Assembly (NCBI GenBank): GCA_015179125.1
Contig: WHVA01000017.1
Coordinates: 62,001 to 126,000 of the forward strand
Source of the DNA: Gautieria morchelliformis
Lineage: Eukaryota; Basidiomycota; Agaricomycetes; Gomphales; Gomphaceae
Direction: 5' to 3'
Length of the DNA stretch: 64,000 nt
The position numbers and the translations under genes were made by a program. Position 1 is the stretch's first letter; each line of letters opens with the position of its first letter. The notes under the pieces are model-generated. The model was not told the DNA's origin. It did no database searches and saw only the letters and a program-made list of their open reading frames with translations. Below, piece by piece: positions 12,867-21,878 of the stretch.

Positions 12867-13373
12867 GTGTAGGTCAAATGTATCGGTAATGTCAAACGCA
12901 TTGGGGTAAATAAAATGCATCATGTAAAATATATCCTCTTCTCATGTTTCCTATGTCCCCTTTATGTCATGTGCTCCCTGTGTGTATATCCTCAAAAGGC
13001 GTGATGATTATAAGGATTTTCACCATATGGGATGTTCATATATACCTATCATCTACTTCATAAAGGTCTGGGTCATATGCCTCATTATCAGCTGGGTTGT
13101 CCAAGCTGCAGGGATACAGACTGAAGGGACTTGAGGAGCTTTTATAAAATGTTTCTGTGCTGAAACCTGCACTGTGGTTCTCCCAGTGCCCCCCAGTATG
13201 CATAGGGTGTTCCCCGGTGTGTAGTGTGTGTGCGTATGCAGGTACAAACATGCAGACCTCCCTCTCGACATCTGTGATGGTCCTCACAGCAACTCAAGAC
13301 ATGAAAGTGGTAATGGTCTTGACTGAACCATCAGATATTATAAGATTGCACCTATTGTCATAGTCCACAGGTT

Positions 13374-14171
13374 TCAAAGCTTTGAAAAGGCTTTCATCCC
13401 AAGGAACAGAAAAGCAGCTCTATTCCATAGTTGATGTGCCACTTTAGGAGTCACTGCACTGTCCCGGAACCATGCAGGAATGCCATCAGGAAATTTGCCA
13501 TAAAAGGACTCATCAAAATAATGGAGTCCATGCACCACCAGACACATGTCAAAAGTGAACATGTTACATTCTAGTAGGAATTCCTTGCCCTTGTGCATTG
13601 TGAAATCGATCCAATAGTGATCTTGGGGATCCTGAATTTTGACAATGCTTTTATATGGATATGCCAGCTGATCCTCCGGTGACACTCTCAGAGAACCAGA
13701 AACAATACCAAAATCAGAAATGGGGGAAGACCCAAAGTGTAGTCAGATTTGATGTGCTCCTCTGTCCCTGCCTTTGTTATTGTTGAGTAAATCCCAAGCA
13801 TGAGTCCCAAGGCAGACAGATGTGACAATAGGCAAGACATTTCCTTCTCTTGTGATGCATGTCCTCATTTTACTCTGCACAACTGCAGTTGGTGCTATAG
13901 GCCACCAATCGCTCCCATCCAAGTCACCTTCATTGATTGGTGTTCCAAGCTTGACAATAAAGGCTGTTGATCCATCAGGGAGTGGTGAATTGATCCTTTT
14001 ATGTCTGAGGGCTGGGTGCCCCTTGCTCACACTCATGTGAGCTAACTCTGTTATGCATGCCAGGACTGGATAGTACAAAGTCAGATCTATGCAATCTGTT
14101 TTGCCTTGTGACCAAAGAGGCGGTTGAACTGCTAATAACCTCAGTAGATAGCATGTCCTCACACATAGCAT
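13374..14171 (-). pseudogene. Broken coding fragment of unknown family in the Helitron-like region
   Basis: Two minus-strand open segments (14171-13743 and 13685-13374) in different frames look like parts of one decayed protein. The downstream part has a coherent composition with the motifs WIDFTMHKGKEF and VHGLHYFDESFYG. No start or stop can be trusted and I do not recognise the family. The position inside a transposon-rich region, next to a Helitron-like end, suggests captured or element-borne coding sequence. It could also be remnant DNA-transposon coding sequence. Confidence 0.35.
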
Positions 14172-14310
14172 GTCCTCACCCGTAGCTTGTCCTCACCCGT
14201 AGCGTGTCCTCACCCATAGCTTGTCCTCACCCGTATCGTGTCCTCGCCCATATTGTGTCCTCACCCATAGCATGTCCTCACATGTAGTGTGTCCCCAAGT
14301 ATAGCATGTT
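14150..14310. repeat. 17-bp minisatellite
   Basis: About eight or nine imperfect tandem copies of a 17-bp unit of the form AGCATGTCCTCACCCGT, degrading at the right end into GTGTCCCCAAGTAT-type units. It ends less than 100 bp from the truncated Gypsy LTR. Confidence 0.8.
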
Positions 14311-14393
14311 TAGCATAGCATGACCCTCAAGTATGGCATGTGTGGTGTCCCCCATGCAAGTGTCCCCCAAGTATAGTGTGCATAACATGGGCT

Positions 14394-14443
14394 CGGAAGA
14401 AAGTTATACCGCTAAGTAACCGGCCTTTGGCCGGGTTCTTACA
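14394..14443 (-). repeat. Truncated 3' LTR of the Gypsy element
   Basis: About 50 bp matching the tip of the right-hand LTR. It starts TGTAAGAACC on the minus strand at 14443 and carries a CCGGCC/GGCCGG palindrome at 14420-14434. Homology stops after CCGAGCCC at about 14394, so the rest of this LTR has been lost or replaced. Confidence 0.8.
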
Positions 14444-14458
14444 GTATCCCCTCCTTAT
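14444..14458 (-). other. Polypurine tract of the Gypsy element
   Basis: On the minus strand the sequence just before the LTR TG is AAGGAGGGGATAC. This is the expected purine-rich plus-strand primer site of an LTR element and fixes both orientation and boundary. Confidence 0.65.
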
Positions 14459-15605
14459 GGCCGAGACCCTCGAGGCCGCAATATGAACAAGGTTTGCCTA
14501 TCCTCGAATCTAGATCCCGGCCCAATGTTAAGTCGCCGGAAAGGCGAAGCTTAATCGTAGCCGAGGTTAGATAAAAGGGTGGGTAGGAGGCAGCAAACCC
14601 AAGTGCCAACGAATATGGTGCGCCCCCAAGCTCTCTTTAACTCTGCTATCGACGAAAACAGCGCGAACAACGTGTTCGACCAGACCTTGCTGCCTGAGGA
14701 GGATGGTCCCTCAGGCGAGGTTATGCCCGAGGTTCGACCCGACGTGGTTCCGCGGCCATTCGAGGATGCGGGGGCCATAGATATGCGGAAGCCGTGGCAG
14801 GAAGGGCCCAAAGGCAAGAAGGTGAGTACCGTCGTAGTCTGGTCATGGACGCTGCTGACTTGTATAGTATAAACGCATGCTGTTCTCGTACCACCCCACC
14901 AACTTGTCCCTATACGGGTACAAGCTCGCCTACGGAGAACCTCGTGAGTGGCAGCTCGCGACAAAGGCCGAGGCGAGGTGCGCGCGCTGCGAGGAGTGCA
15001 ACTATACGTGTCTTCAAGCCGTTAGCCTCGACTTCGGCCTCGCTGACCAGGGTGCCTGCATGTGGTGCAGGACGCGCTCTTTGGGCTGTAGTATAGCCCA
15101 TGGTTGTCGCAGCAAGGCGACCCCAGGAAAGGGTCAGGCGAGTGCCATGGGCAAGAAGCGGGCGAGGAGCGAGGACACCGAGGATGGACTGAGGCCGAGG
15201 AAAGAGGCCAAGGTTCGGGACGAAGTTGCAGAGGACGACGACTCAAGTGACTGGGTCGAGCGGAACCTTGAGATGAGGGTGGAGCGGATGGAAGCAAGGT
15301 TGAGCGAGGAGAAGGGTAAGGGGTCAGAGGGAGCGAGGCAGAGTGAGGGGAAGGAAGCCGAGGTAGTGGAAGCCGAGGTGGAAGGTCGGAGGGCGAAGAA
15401 GGACAAGAAAACGAAAAGGTCGGAGCGAAGTGCGGAGATGAGGGAGTTGATAGCGGCGGTGAGGGATGTGGGGAAGAAAGTTGGCGAGGTTGGGGAGAGG
15501 GTGTGCGAGTTGCTGGGGGATTTTAGGGCTGCCAATGACAGGATGAACAGGGCGGATGGGGAGTTCATGAGGATAAGGAGGAGGCTGAATTACTTGAAGC
15601 GGATG

Positions 15606-16090
15606 TTGGGTGCATTTATGCTCCTGCACCAAAATCAAGCATAATATATTCAATTTATTGTGTGGTGTTTCAATATTTTCTCATACTGTTCTTGTACCAT
15701 GCATCCATTTCTCTGCTTATTTTCGAAATTTTCTAGTCACTCTCTATCTCTCCATTTCATTCTGTTATTTCTACTTTCACAGGCGGCTGCACCCAGCGGA
15801 GTTTGAAACGACTTCGACGCGCGAGCCCTTGGGCGCTAAAGGGCCGGGTGCAAGTATATGCCTTCTGAGACAGGATTACACTCCTCTCTCAGTGACAATA
15901 AATTCACTGAGAGAGGCGAGTAGTATCTTTCATATTTACATAGCATGTTGACTGAAAATCATGTAGTATATTTGATTCTAGGTATTGTATTAATATATCA
16001 GTGACAATAAATTCACTGAGAGAGTATATTTGATTCTAGCTTTCTAAGAACTCTACCGAACCTTCCCTGCCATAGCCCCTAGTTGCTAAC
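15606..16090. mobile_element. 485-bp insertion with 8-bp target duplication
   Basis: AGCGGATG occurs at 15598-15605 and again at 16091-16098. Excising the insertion and one copy of the repeat joins the antisense gene in frame to its downstream tail. Eight-bp duplications are typical of hAT-type DNA transposons. I see no perfect terminal inverted repeats at the outer ends; an internal TTGGGTGCA/TGCACCCAG pair (15606 and about 15787-15795) may mark a nested element. Removing it as an intron was tested and fails, because no GT-AG pair keeps the frame. Confidence 0.5.
15884..16039. repeat. Hairpin repeat pair inside the insertion
   Basis: A perfect 12-bp stem (CTCTCTCAGTGA with its complement, 8-nt loop) spans 15884-15915. 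A shorter copy with the same loop recurs at about 15998-16019. The second copy sits between 17-bp direct repeats AGTATATTTGATTCTAG at 15965-15981 and 16023-16039. Confidence 0.8.
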
Positions 16091-16346
16091 AGCGGATGCA
16101 GGGGGCGAGAGACTTGGGGGATTATGGGGGACATGGGGGTCTGGTGGAGCGAAGTAGCAGTAGTAATGAGGAGGAGTCAGGCGAGGGTAGCGAGGAGAGC
16201 GAGGGAGAGGATATGAGGATGTTGGAGTAAACTAGTAAATGGAATAATGGAATATTTCTTGGATTTTATTGATTTTTTGTGTTGTTCGATTGCGAGGGGA
16301 TTTTGTTATCTAACTACTGGGTCATGGGGGTTAAACAAGAAAATGA

Positions 16347-17545
16347 TCATAGAGCAGTCAAAGGGCCCGGCTTGCCCAGGTAAGATTCGTGGAAGTCAGT
16401 GACCAGCTCCGAGGCATGATCAAGCTCGTAAGCGAGGATCCACGATGTTTCTTGGTCGGTACCTTCGTATCCAGTCCACCTAACAAGATACAGCAGTTTG
16501 CAGCTCTTCCGTCTATTATCAATCTTGGAGTCGAGGATTTCCGAGACTTCGAACTCGGGCTCGCCGTCGATGACGACTGGGGGTGGAGGAGGCTGAACTC
16601 GGTTCGGGATGGTGTTGGGCGAGGCTGGTTCGAGCATGGATACGTGGAATACTGGATGGACTGAATGCATGTGTTCTGGAAGTCGAAGGGTGAAGGAGTG
16701 AGTACCCACTCGGGAAATGATCTGCAAAGGACTCAAAAACTTCTCGGCAAGCTTCTTGGTAGGCCGAGTTGTTCGGAAGTACTGTGCCTTTACAAAGGCG
16801 AGGGATCCTACTTGGAAATCAGGAGCGGGTTTGCGGCGAACATCAGCCGAGGCTTGGTAGGTCTTCTGAGCTTCGAGGATGGCGCGGCGAAGTTCTTGGT
16901 GTAGCTCATCCAGGTCAACCACGAAGTCTTGAGCTCGTGCCAAGGCGAGGTCGCACTCGGGGTGGACTGCGAGGTTCGGGTGGTAACCCTTATTAGCAAA
17001 GAATGGGGATATGCCAGTGGTTGCGCTAGGCGCATTGTTGTAAGCGAACTCGGTGAGGGGAAGGAGTGAAGCCCAATTGGACTGTTGATAGTTGCAGTAT
17101 ATCCTGAGGTACTGTTCCAAGGTCTGGTTAGCACGCTCGGTTTGACCGTCACCCTCGGGATGATATCCCGAGGTAAAATGCAACCGCATGTCCAAGGCTT
17201 TCCCTAGAGAATGCCAGAAGTGCGAGACGAACTCGGAACCCCTGTCCGAGGTGACGTGCGAGGGGACTCCATGCTTGGAAAAGACATGAAGGACGAAGAG
17301 GTGAGCGAGCTCTTGCGAGGTTATCTTGTCGGTGGTTGGAATGAAGATAACCTGCTTAGTGAAGCGGTCAACAATCACTAGTATGGAGGTGAACTCGGAT
17401 GAAGGGGGAAGCTGCTCAATGAAATCCATAGAGATGGAATTCCAAGGCTTCTCGGGAACGGGAAGTTGTTTGAGGAGACCATAGGGCTTGTGACGTTGGG
17501 CTTGCTTCGCATACAAGTGGTACATGTCTTGCAATACTCCTTGAC
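16347..17545 (-). pseudogene. Gypsy integrase core with C-terminal chromodomain
   Basis: Long minus-strand open segment ending at 16347. The DDE core is visible: SMDFIEQLP carries the first Asp, TSDRGSEFVSHFW the second, and YHPEGDGQTERANQ the Glu region. Further on come the GPY-like region (KLAEKFLSPLQII) and HPVFHVSMLEPA. The C-terminus, YLVRWTGY followed by TSWI and a hydrophobic/charged helix, is a chromodomain. Such domains direct integration to histone-marked chromatin. The upstream zinc-binding part is in another frame, so the protein is broken near 17.5 kb. The stop is followed by the antisense gene rather than directly by the LTR. Confidence 0.85.
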
Positions 17546-18153
17546 AAAGGATCTAATCCCTGGCCAAGTGTAGTCTCGTCGGATCAGCTCCAAGGTCTTG
17601 TTGACCCCGAAGTGTCCTGAGAGAATGTGATCGTGCTTGTATTGCAGGATGCAAGTCGAAGGTCTTGGGCCGCTGGAACATAGGTTCGGTTGTCAAGCTT
17701 GAGAAAACCCTCAGGGTCTGTGGTCCACCTCGGGTCATTAACCAAGCCGAGGTGCGACTTGGCTATGGGGTCTGAGGGGAGGTTCGCTAGTATGTCAGCT
17801 CGGATCTGCTCGGTATCAAGCATCGAAGCGGCTCGGAGTACGACGGGAGCGAGGTTAGTAGCCCTAAGGGACAATGCCAGCTGGTTTTGAGTAAACACTG
17901 GCCTTAGGTTCTGTGGGTTTATGGTGGCATAGTCGCTGTTCCCCTCTTTAAGGTAGACGTCCCATCGTCTAGTGAGAGAGTCAGGCTTCGTTCCGAGGCG
18001 ACCAGGTCGGAAGCGGATGGCGAGGTTGAATTGGGAAAGGTATTCTGACCACCGAGCTTGTTGACAGGTCAAGAGTTTCATTGTTGAAAAGTATTCGAGG
18101 TTCTTGTGATCAGTGATAACGTTGACAGGGTCGCCAGAGCCCTCGAGGTAGTG
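17378..18153 (-). pseudogene. Gypsy RNase H tail and integrase zinc-binding region (frame-broken)
   Basis: Continues the RNase H domain after the in-frame TGA at 18156-18154 (motif [11 protein letters not shown], then [20 protein letters not shown]). A spacer follows, and then the HHCC zinc finger: [10 protein letters not shown] with the two His and CKTCTTC with the Cys pair. The frame breaks near 17.65 kb, between AAQDL and the HHCC motif. The same segment is duplicated, diverged, near 35.7-35.95 kb. Confidence 0.75.
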
Positions 18154-19505
18154 TCACCAGTGCTGAAACGCTTCAAAAATTGCTAGGAGCTCCTTGTCAT
18201 GAACATTGTAGTTGAGCTCAGTAGAGGTGAATGTGCGGGAGTGAAAGGCGACGGGGTGAAGTTCGCCTTCTGAGGTTCGCAGTGATAAGATTGCAGCTAA
18301 GGCATAATCTGAAGCATCAGTCTCTACGATTAGTGGAAGGTCAGGAATCCAGTGGGTAAGGATAGGAGCGGTAGTGAACGCCCTCTTCAACAGGTTGAAG
18401 GCCTGTCGACAATCCTCGGAAAAGTTCCAAGGGGTACCCTTGCGGGTGAGTCGGGTGAGAGGAATGGTGATGTCGGAGTAGTTGTGAATGAAACGTCGGT
18501 AGAAGTTGGCGAAACCGAGGAAAGACTGGATGTCGCAAACTTTGCGAGGTTCAGGCCAGTCTTGAATGACCTTTACCTTGTCGTCCGCCATGGTGAGGCC
18601 CTCGGGAGAGAGTATGTAGCCGAGGAATTCAACCGAGTCGCGATGAAACTCGCATTTGTCTTCTTTGGTGAAGAGGTTGTTGAGTCGCAGTTGTCGCAAG
18701 ACTTCCTTGACATGTTCAACATGTTTGGAGGGGTCACTGGAGTAGATTATAATGTCATCCAAGTATACCACCACACAAACGTCCAAAAGGTCGGCGAAAA
18801 TCTCGTTCATGAATCTCTGGAAAGCAGCAGGGCCGTTAGTGAGACCAAATGGCATAACCAACCATTCAAAAGACCCATAGCGAGTCCTGAAGGCGGTTTT
18901 CCATTCGTCACCCTCGGCCACCCTTACGAGGTGGTAAGCGTGACGAAGGTCAATCTTCGTATAGATGCGAGCATTCTTTGGAGCATCAAGTAAGTCAGCA
19001 ATCAATGGTAATGGGTACCGATCTTTTTTCGAGATCTTGTTTAAACCTCGGAAGTCGACACACAACCGAAGTGAGCCATCTTTTTTGCGGACAAACAATA
19101 CCGGTGCACCATGAGGCGAGCGCGAAGGTCGGATGAAACCGATGTTCAAGTGCTCGTCGATGAACTCACGAAGTGCTTTGAGTTCGGAAGCTGAGAGAGA
19201 GTAGATGGGACCGATAGGCGGCGAGGTCCCTTCTTCAAGGTTGATCTTGATATCATGCGGTCGGTGGGGGGCTAGAGTGTCCGCGCGTGCTTTGCTGAAC
19301 ACATCTGCAAATTCGTGATATACTTCGGGAACATGTTTTTTAACGTTCTCAGAAAGCTCGGGAGAGCTTTCTCCCGATGTTGCTCCTCGGGCGAGGAGCT
19401 CAGGCGAGGCCAGATTGAGCTGAAACACTTTGGACCCTTCCAATCTAGATGCACGCATGAAAGCGGGTGCATTGATTAGGGAAACGAGCGGTGCTTGCAA
19501 CTTCG
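18154..19505 (-). pseudogene. Gypsy reverse transcriptase and RNase H
   Basis: Nearly complete polymerase: HRPHDIKINLEEG, LREFIDEHL, the catalytic first Asp region TKIDLRHAYH, and VVYLDDIIIYS with the YLDD catalytic pair. Thumb and connection follow (FLGYILSPEG, FLGFANFYRRFI), then the RNase H start VETDASDYALAAILS. The open frame ends in QHW followed by TGA. Homologous elements continue through this point, so the TGA is a nonsense change, consistent with CGA to TGA. A frame break near 19.45-19.5 kb separates this part from the protease. Confidence 0.92.
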
Positions 19506-20055
19506 GAGGCGAGTTCTGAGGCGAGGTCGAAGGCGGGGGCGAAGATGCCGTAGGCGAGGTCGAAGTCGTAGCTGGAGCTGAGCGGGCTGACGTCGCCGTG
19601 GTCGCTGAGGTCGATGGTCTTGAAAGTAATACTGCCCAATACCCAGTCAATCGACGGATTGTAGCGGGTGAGCCAGTTGTGGCCAAGTACCACCGAGCAA
19701 CTCGAGTCGAGCGAGGTTACGTAGAAGGTAACCCATTGTTGTTCGCCAGTCGGAAAGCAGATACAGAGGTCTAGAGCTTGGGTAATGGTAGTGTTAGTAC
19801 TACCATCAAATAGTTTCAAGGGTATAGGAGAGACAGGATAAGCAGGCATAGAGTACTTCTGGACAAATCTGGATTCAATAAAACAGTCTGAGGACCCGCA
19901 GTCAACTAATGCAACAAAAGCAACGTTGGGAAGCAAAGGCGAGGTTAGATCTACATTAAGGGAATCTTTGGACAATGAATGAGAAGCGGCATTGAGTCTG
20001 AGCACACGGGTGAGGTTACTGCAATCCTCAGATCGTGTGGTTCCGAGGTTGCTAC
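19445..20055 (-). pseudogene. Gypsy aspartic protease region
   Basis: Contains [18 protein letters not shown], the retropepsin flap-and-active-site region, and [17 protein letters not shown], the conserved C-terminal half. The catalytic triad position reads Asp-Cys-Gly where most families have Asp-Ser/Thr-Gly. The frame extends back into the end of gag and could be entered by -1 slippage at the A6 run at 20059-20064. Confidence 0.8.
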
Positions 20056-20064
20056 CTATTTTTT
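20056..20064 (-). promoter_or_regulatory. Candidate -1 frameshift site at the gag-pol junction
   Basis: On the minus strand six A residues (20064-20059) lie directly before the gag stop TAG. Slippage by -1 enters an open frame that leads straight into the protease. No pairing structure downstream was evaluated. Confidence 0.4.
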
Positions 20065-21285
20065 CACCTCCGTAATGGAGGCCGAAGTCCCCTCGTTGGG
20101 GGTCTTCGCTGCCCGACCTTTATAACCGCTACCGCTGGTAGACTTGTTCTTCGGGCAGTCCTTGACGACGTGGCCTTGGGTGCCACAAAGTAGACAAAGG
20201 CCTTGGTCGACCCGACGTTGGCGTTCCTCGGGAAGTAGTTTGCCATCCTTCCCAAGCTTGCTCAATATGTCAGGCTGGCTCTTGTTGTTCGATGAGTTGT
20301 TGTTGGAACCCTTGCCGTTGTTGTTAGTCTTGTTGCGGTTCTTATTGTTGTTGGAACCGCTGGAAGACTGGTTGTTGTTAGTGGCATTGCTGTTGGACTG
20401 ATTAGTGGTGCGTGCAGGCTGGGAGCTACGACCATTGATCATAGCGTCATATTCCTTACACTCCCAGTAATGGCTGTCGCATTCCAGCGCAAAGTTCCTA
20501 AGCTCGGCGAGGCTGCGGAATCAAGGGAAGTGAAGTAAGTCATCCTTGATTCGTTTGGACAAGCCCTTGTAGGCGAAGTGTCGGAGGGCCGCGTCGTTCC
20601 GCTGAGTCCGAGTCGAAGCTCGGGCGAAGTCGATAAAGAATCGCGCGGCCTTGTGGTGCTCTTTCATAACGATCTTCTCGAGGTCAATCTCGGCTTGGGC
20701 AGCGTTGTCGTATGGGCCAAAGTTGAGCTCGAGCTCAGCCTTGAAGCTGTCCCAGTCCTCGAGCCAAGCTGGCTCAGGTTGGACTTCGCCGAGGATCGCC
20801 GGCTCGAAATACTGTAGAGCTGAGCCGGACAGGTAAGAAATAGCATACTGCACCTTCGAGGCCCCAGTCTTGAATGCTGTGGGGCGATCTCGGAAGTTGA
20901 GTACGCATTGAAGGAAGAAGGTGCGAAGCTTGGCCTGGTCAGTACCGTCATAACTATCCGGTTCCCTGACCTTGGCTCGTGCTTCGGACTCGCGAGGTTT
21001 CGCGAGTTTGATGAACACTCGACACATAAGCTCGTTGTCCTCGAGGTCACTGAGGTCCTCGGGTGGCAGGTTGGGGAGGTCCCGATCGTTGTCAGAATCT
21101 CCAGAGCCATCACCTGGAATACCTGAAGGGTCACCGGGGTCAGCCCTACCTTTGCCTTTGTTACTAGGCTCGGCGGGGTCTGCAAGGGGTATCCCCGGGG
21201 ACGGTGGTGAACAGTAGGGGGCTTCCGAGAAACGTCGTTGTTCTGATATACCCCAAAGGGTGCGAGAATGAGTCATCATGGACAT
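20056..21285 (-). pseudogene. Gypsy gag (capsid and nucleocapsid) with one internal stop
   Basis: Starts at the ATG at 21285. An acidic, Pro-rich N-terminus precedes a capsid-like region (KLRTFFLQCVLNF, SGSALQYFEP, DWDSFKAELELNFGP). In-frame TGA at 20523-20521; the same frame then continues through an Asn/Ser-rich linker to a CCHC zinc knuckle, CLLCGTQGHVVKDC (C-X2-C-X4-H-X4-C), and stops at 20058-20056. The TGA replaces an Arg-like position between FP and FR, consistent with CGA to TGA. Another in-frame stretch upstream to about 21492 lacks an ATG. Confidence 0.85.
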
Positions 21286-21499
21286 AGTGAAGAAAAGGGA
21301 TACGTAGGGTGTAAGCAGTCTGAAAATACTGTTACAATACGATCCGTCGTAAGGTTGACCGAGGTTGGGAGCGAAACCCGAGGTACGGTCCGAGGTTACG
21401 GGGCGAGGTTTGGATGGGGAAGTCGGAGAGAGACTAGGCTTCAGCTTATGTGCTGCGCCGACCCTATGCACCAGTCCCAACTTCGGAGGCAAACGAATA

Positions 21500-21878
21500 A
21501 GAGGCGAGGTTTGGCTTTAAGAGGCGAGGCTTAGAAACTAACTAAGGATCGAAGTTATACGATAGTTGATTTTCTGACTGAGGAGTAGGAATGCATACAG
21601 GGGGGTTTATATACGGGGCGAGGGTACGAGTCAGGGGCGAACATATTAGTGGAGATCAGGGCGAGTCAGGGCGAGGTAATATATGAGTGATGCGTGATGG
21701 AGCGGAATCAGTAACTAAGGGGATACGGGCATGGGATCAAGGTCGGATATGAGCTCTGCTCAGGCTCGGGCTCGGGCGCAGGATAAGAATCATATGTACT
21801 CGGGCACGAGTATCACAAGGCTCGGGCTCGGAAGAAAGTTATACCGGTAAGTAACCGGCCAAAGGCCGGGTTCTTACA
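21500..21878 (-). repeat. 5' LTR of the Gypsy element (inner boundary approximate)
   Basis: Starts TGTAAGAACC on the minus strand at 21878 with a CCGGCC/GGCCGG palindrome at 21855-21869. A TATA-like motif (TATATAAA on the minus strand, near 21608-21616) is a plausible U3 promoter. The inner end and primer binding site could not be fixed because the other LTR is truncated. Homology to a second, diverged LTR exists at about 35.99-36.2 kb. Confidence 0.65.

Larger units (their letters stand above)
14615..16230 (+). pseudogene. Antisense retrotransposon gene: Zn(II)2Cys6-like cluster plus coiled coil, interrupted by an insertion
   Basis: Opposite strand to gag-pol. Exon 1 is 14615-14821; an intron at 14822-14867 (GTGAGT...TAG, 46 nt) keeps frame; exon 2 starts at 14868 and stays open to 15644. 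Cysteines at residues 107, 110 and 117, then after 15 residues 133, 136 and 143, give C-X2-C-X6-C twice. This is the spacing of fungal binuclear zinc clusters (a further Cys lies at 113). Basic and charged segments follow, then a heptad-like region near the end (motifs ERMEARL, AEMRELIAAV, RRRLNYLKRM), plausibly a dimerising coiled coil. A 485-bp insertion at 15606-16090, flanked by 8-bp direct repeats, truncates it. Beyond the insertion the same frame resumes to a stop at 16228-16230 with an acidic Ser/Glu tail. The first ATG after the 3' LTR in this frame was chosen as start. A DNA-binding or regulatory role is inferred from motif only. Confidence 0.6.
14394..21878 (-). mobile_element. Degraded chromodomain Ty3/Gypsy LTR retrotransposon with an antisense gene
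   Basis: Minus-strand element with this order from right to left: 5' LTR (tip at 21878), gag, protease, reverse transcriptase/RNase H, integrase with chromodomain, an oppositely oriented spliced gene, polypurine tract, and 3' LTR (tip at 14443). The two LTR tips share about 50 bases starting TGTAAGAACC on the minus strand. The 3' LTR is cut off after about 50 bp, at about 14394. Coding decay is clear: one in-frame TGA in gag (20523-20521), one in pol (18156-18154), and frame breaks near 19.45-19.5, 17.65 and 17.5 kb. The element cannot be autonomous now. The C-terminal chromodomain places it with the chromoviruses common in fungi. Confidence 0.9.

Noticed and set aside
13374..14171. Helitron Rep/helicase coding region
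   Set aside because: No rolling-circle HUH motif or helicase Walker motif is visible in the translations.
14391..14396. Helitron 5' end as the cause of the LTR truncation
   Set aside because: The junction does not show the A-to-TC boundary expected for a Helitron insertion, and the missing LTR part is not found on the far side of 12838.
15606..16090. An intron instead of an insertion in the antisense gene
   Set aside because: None of the available GT donors with the AG acceptors near 16092 or 16101 keeps the frame, whereas the 8-bp repeat explanation does.
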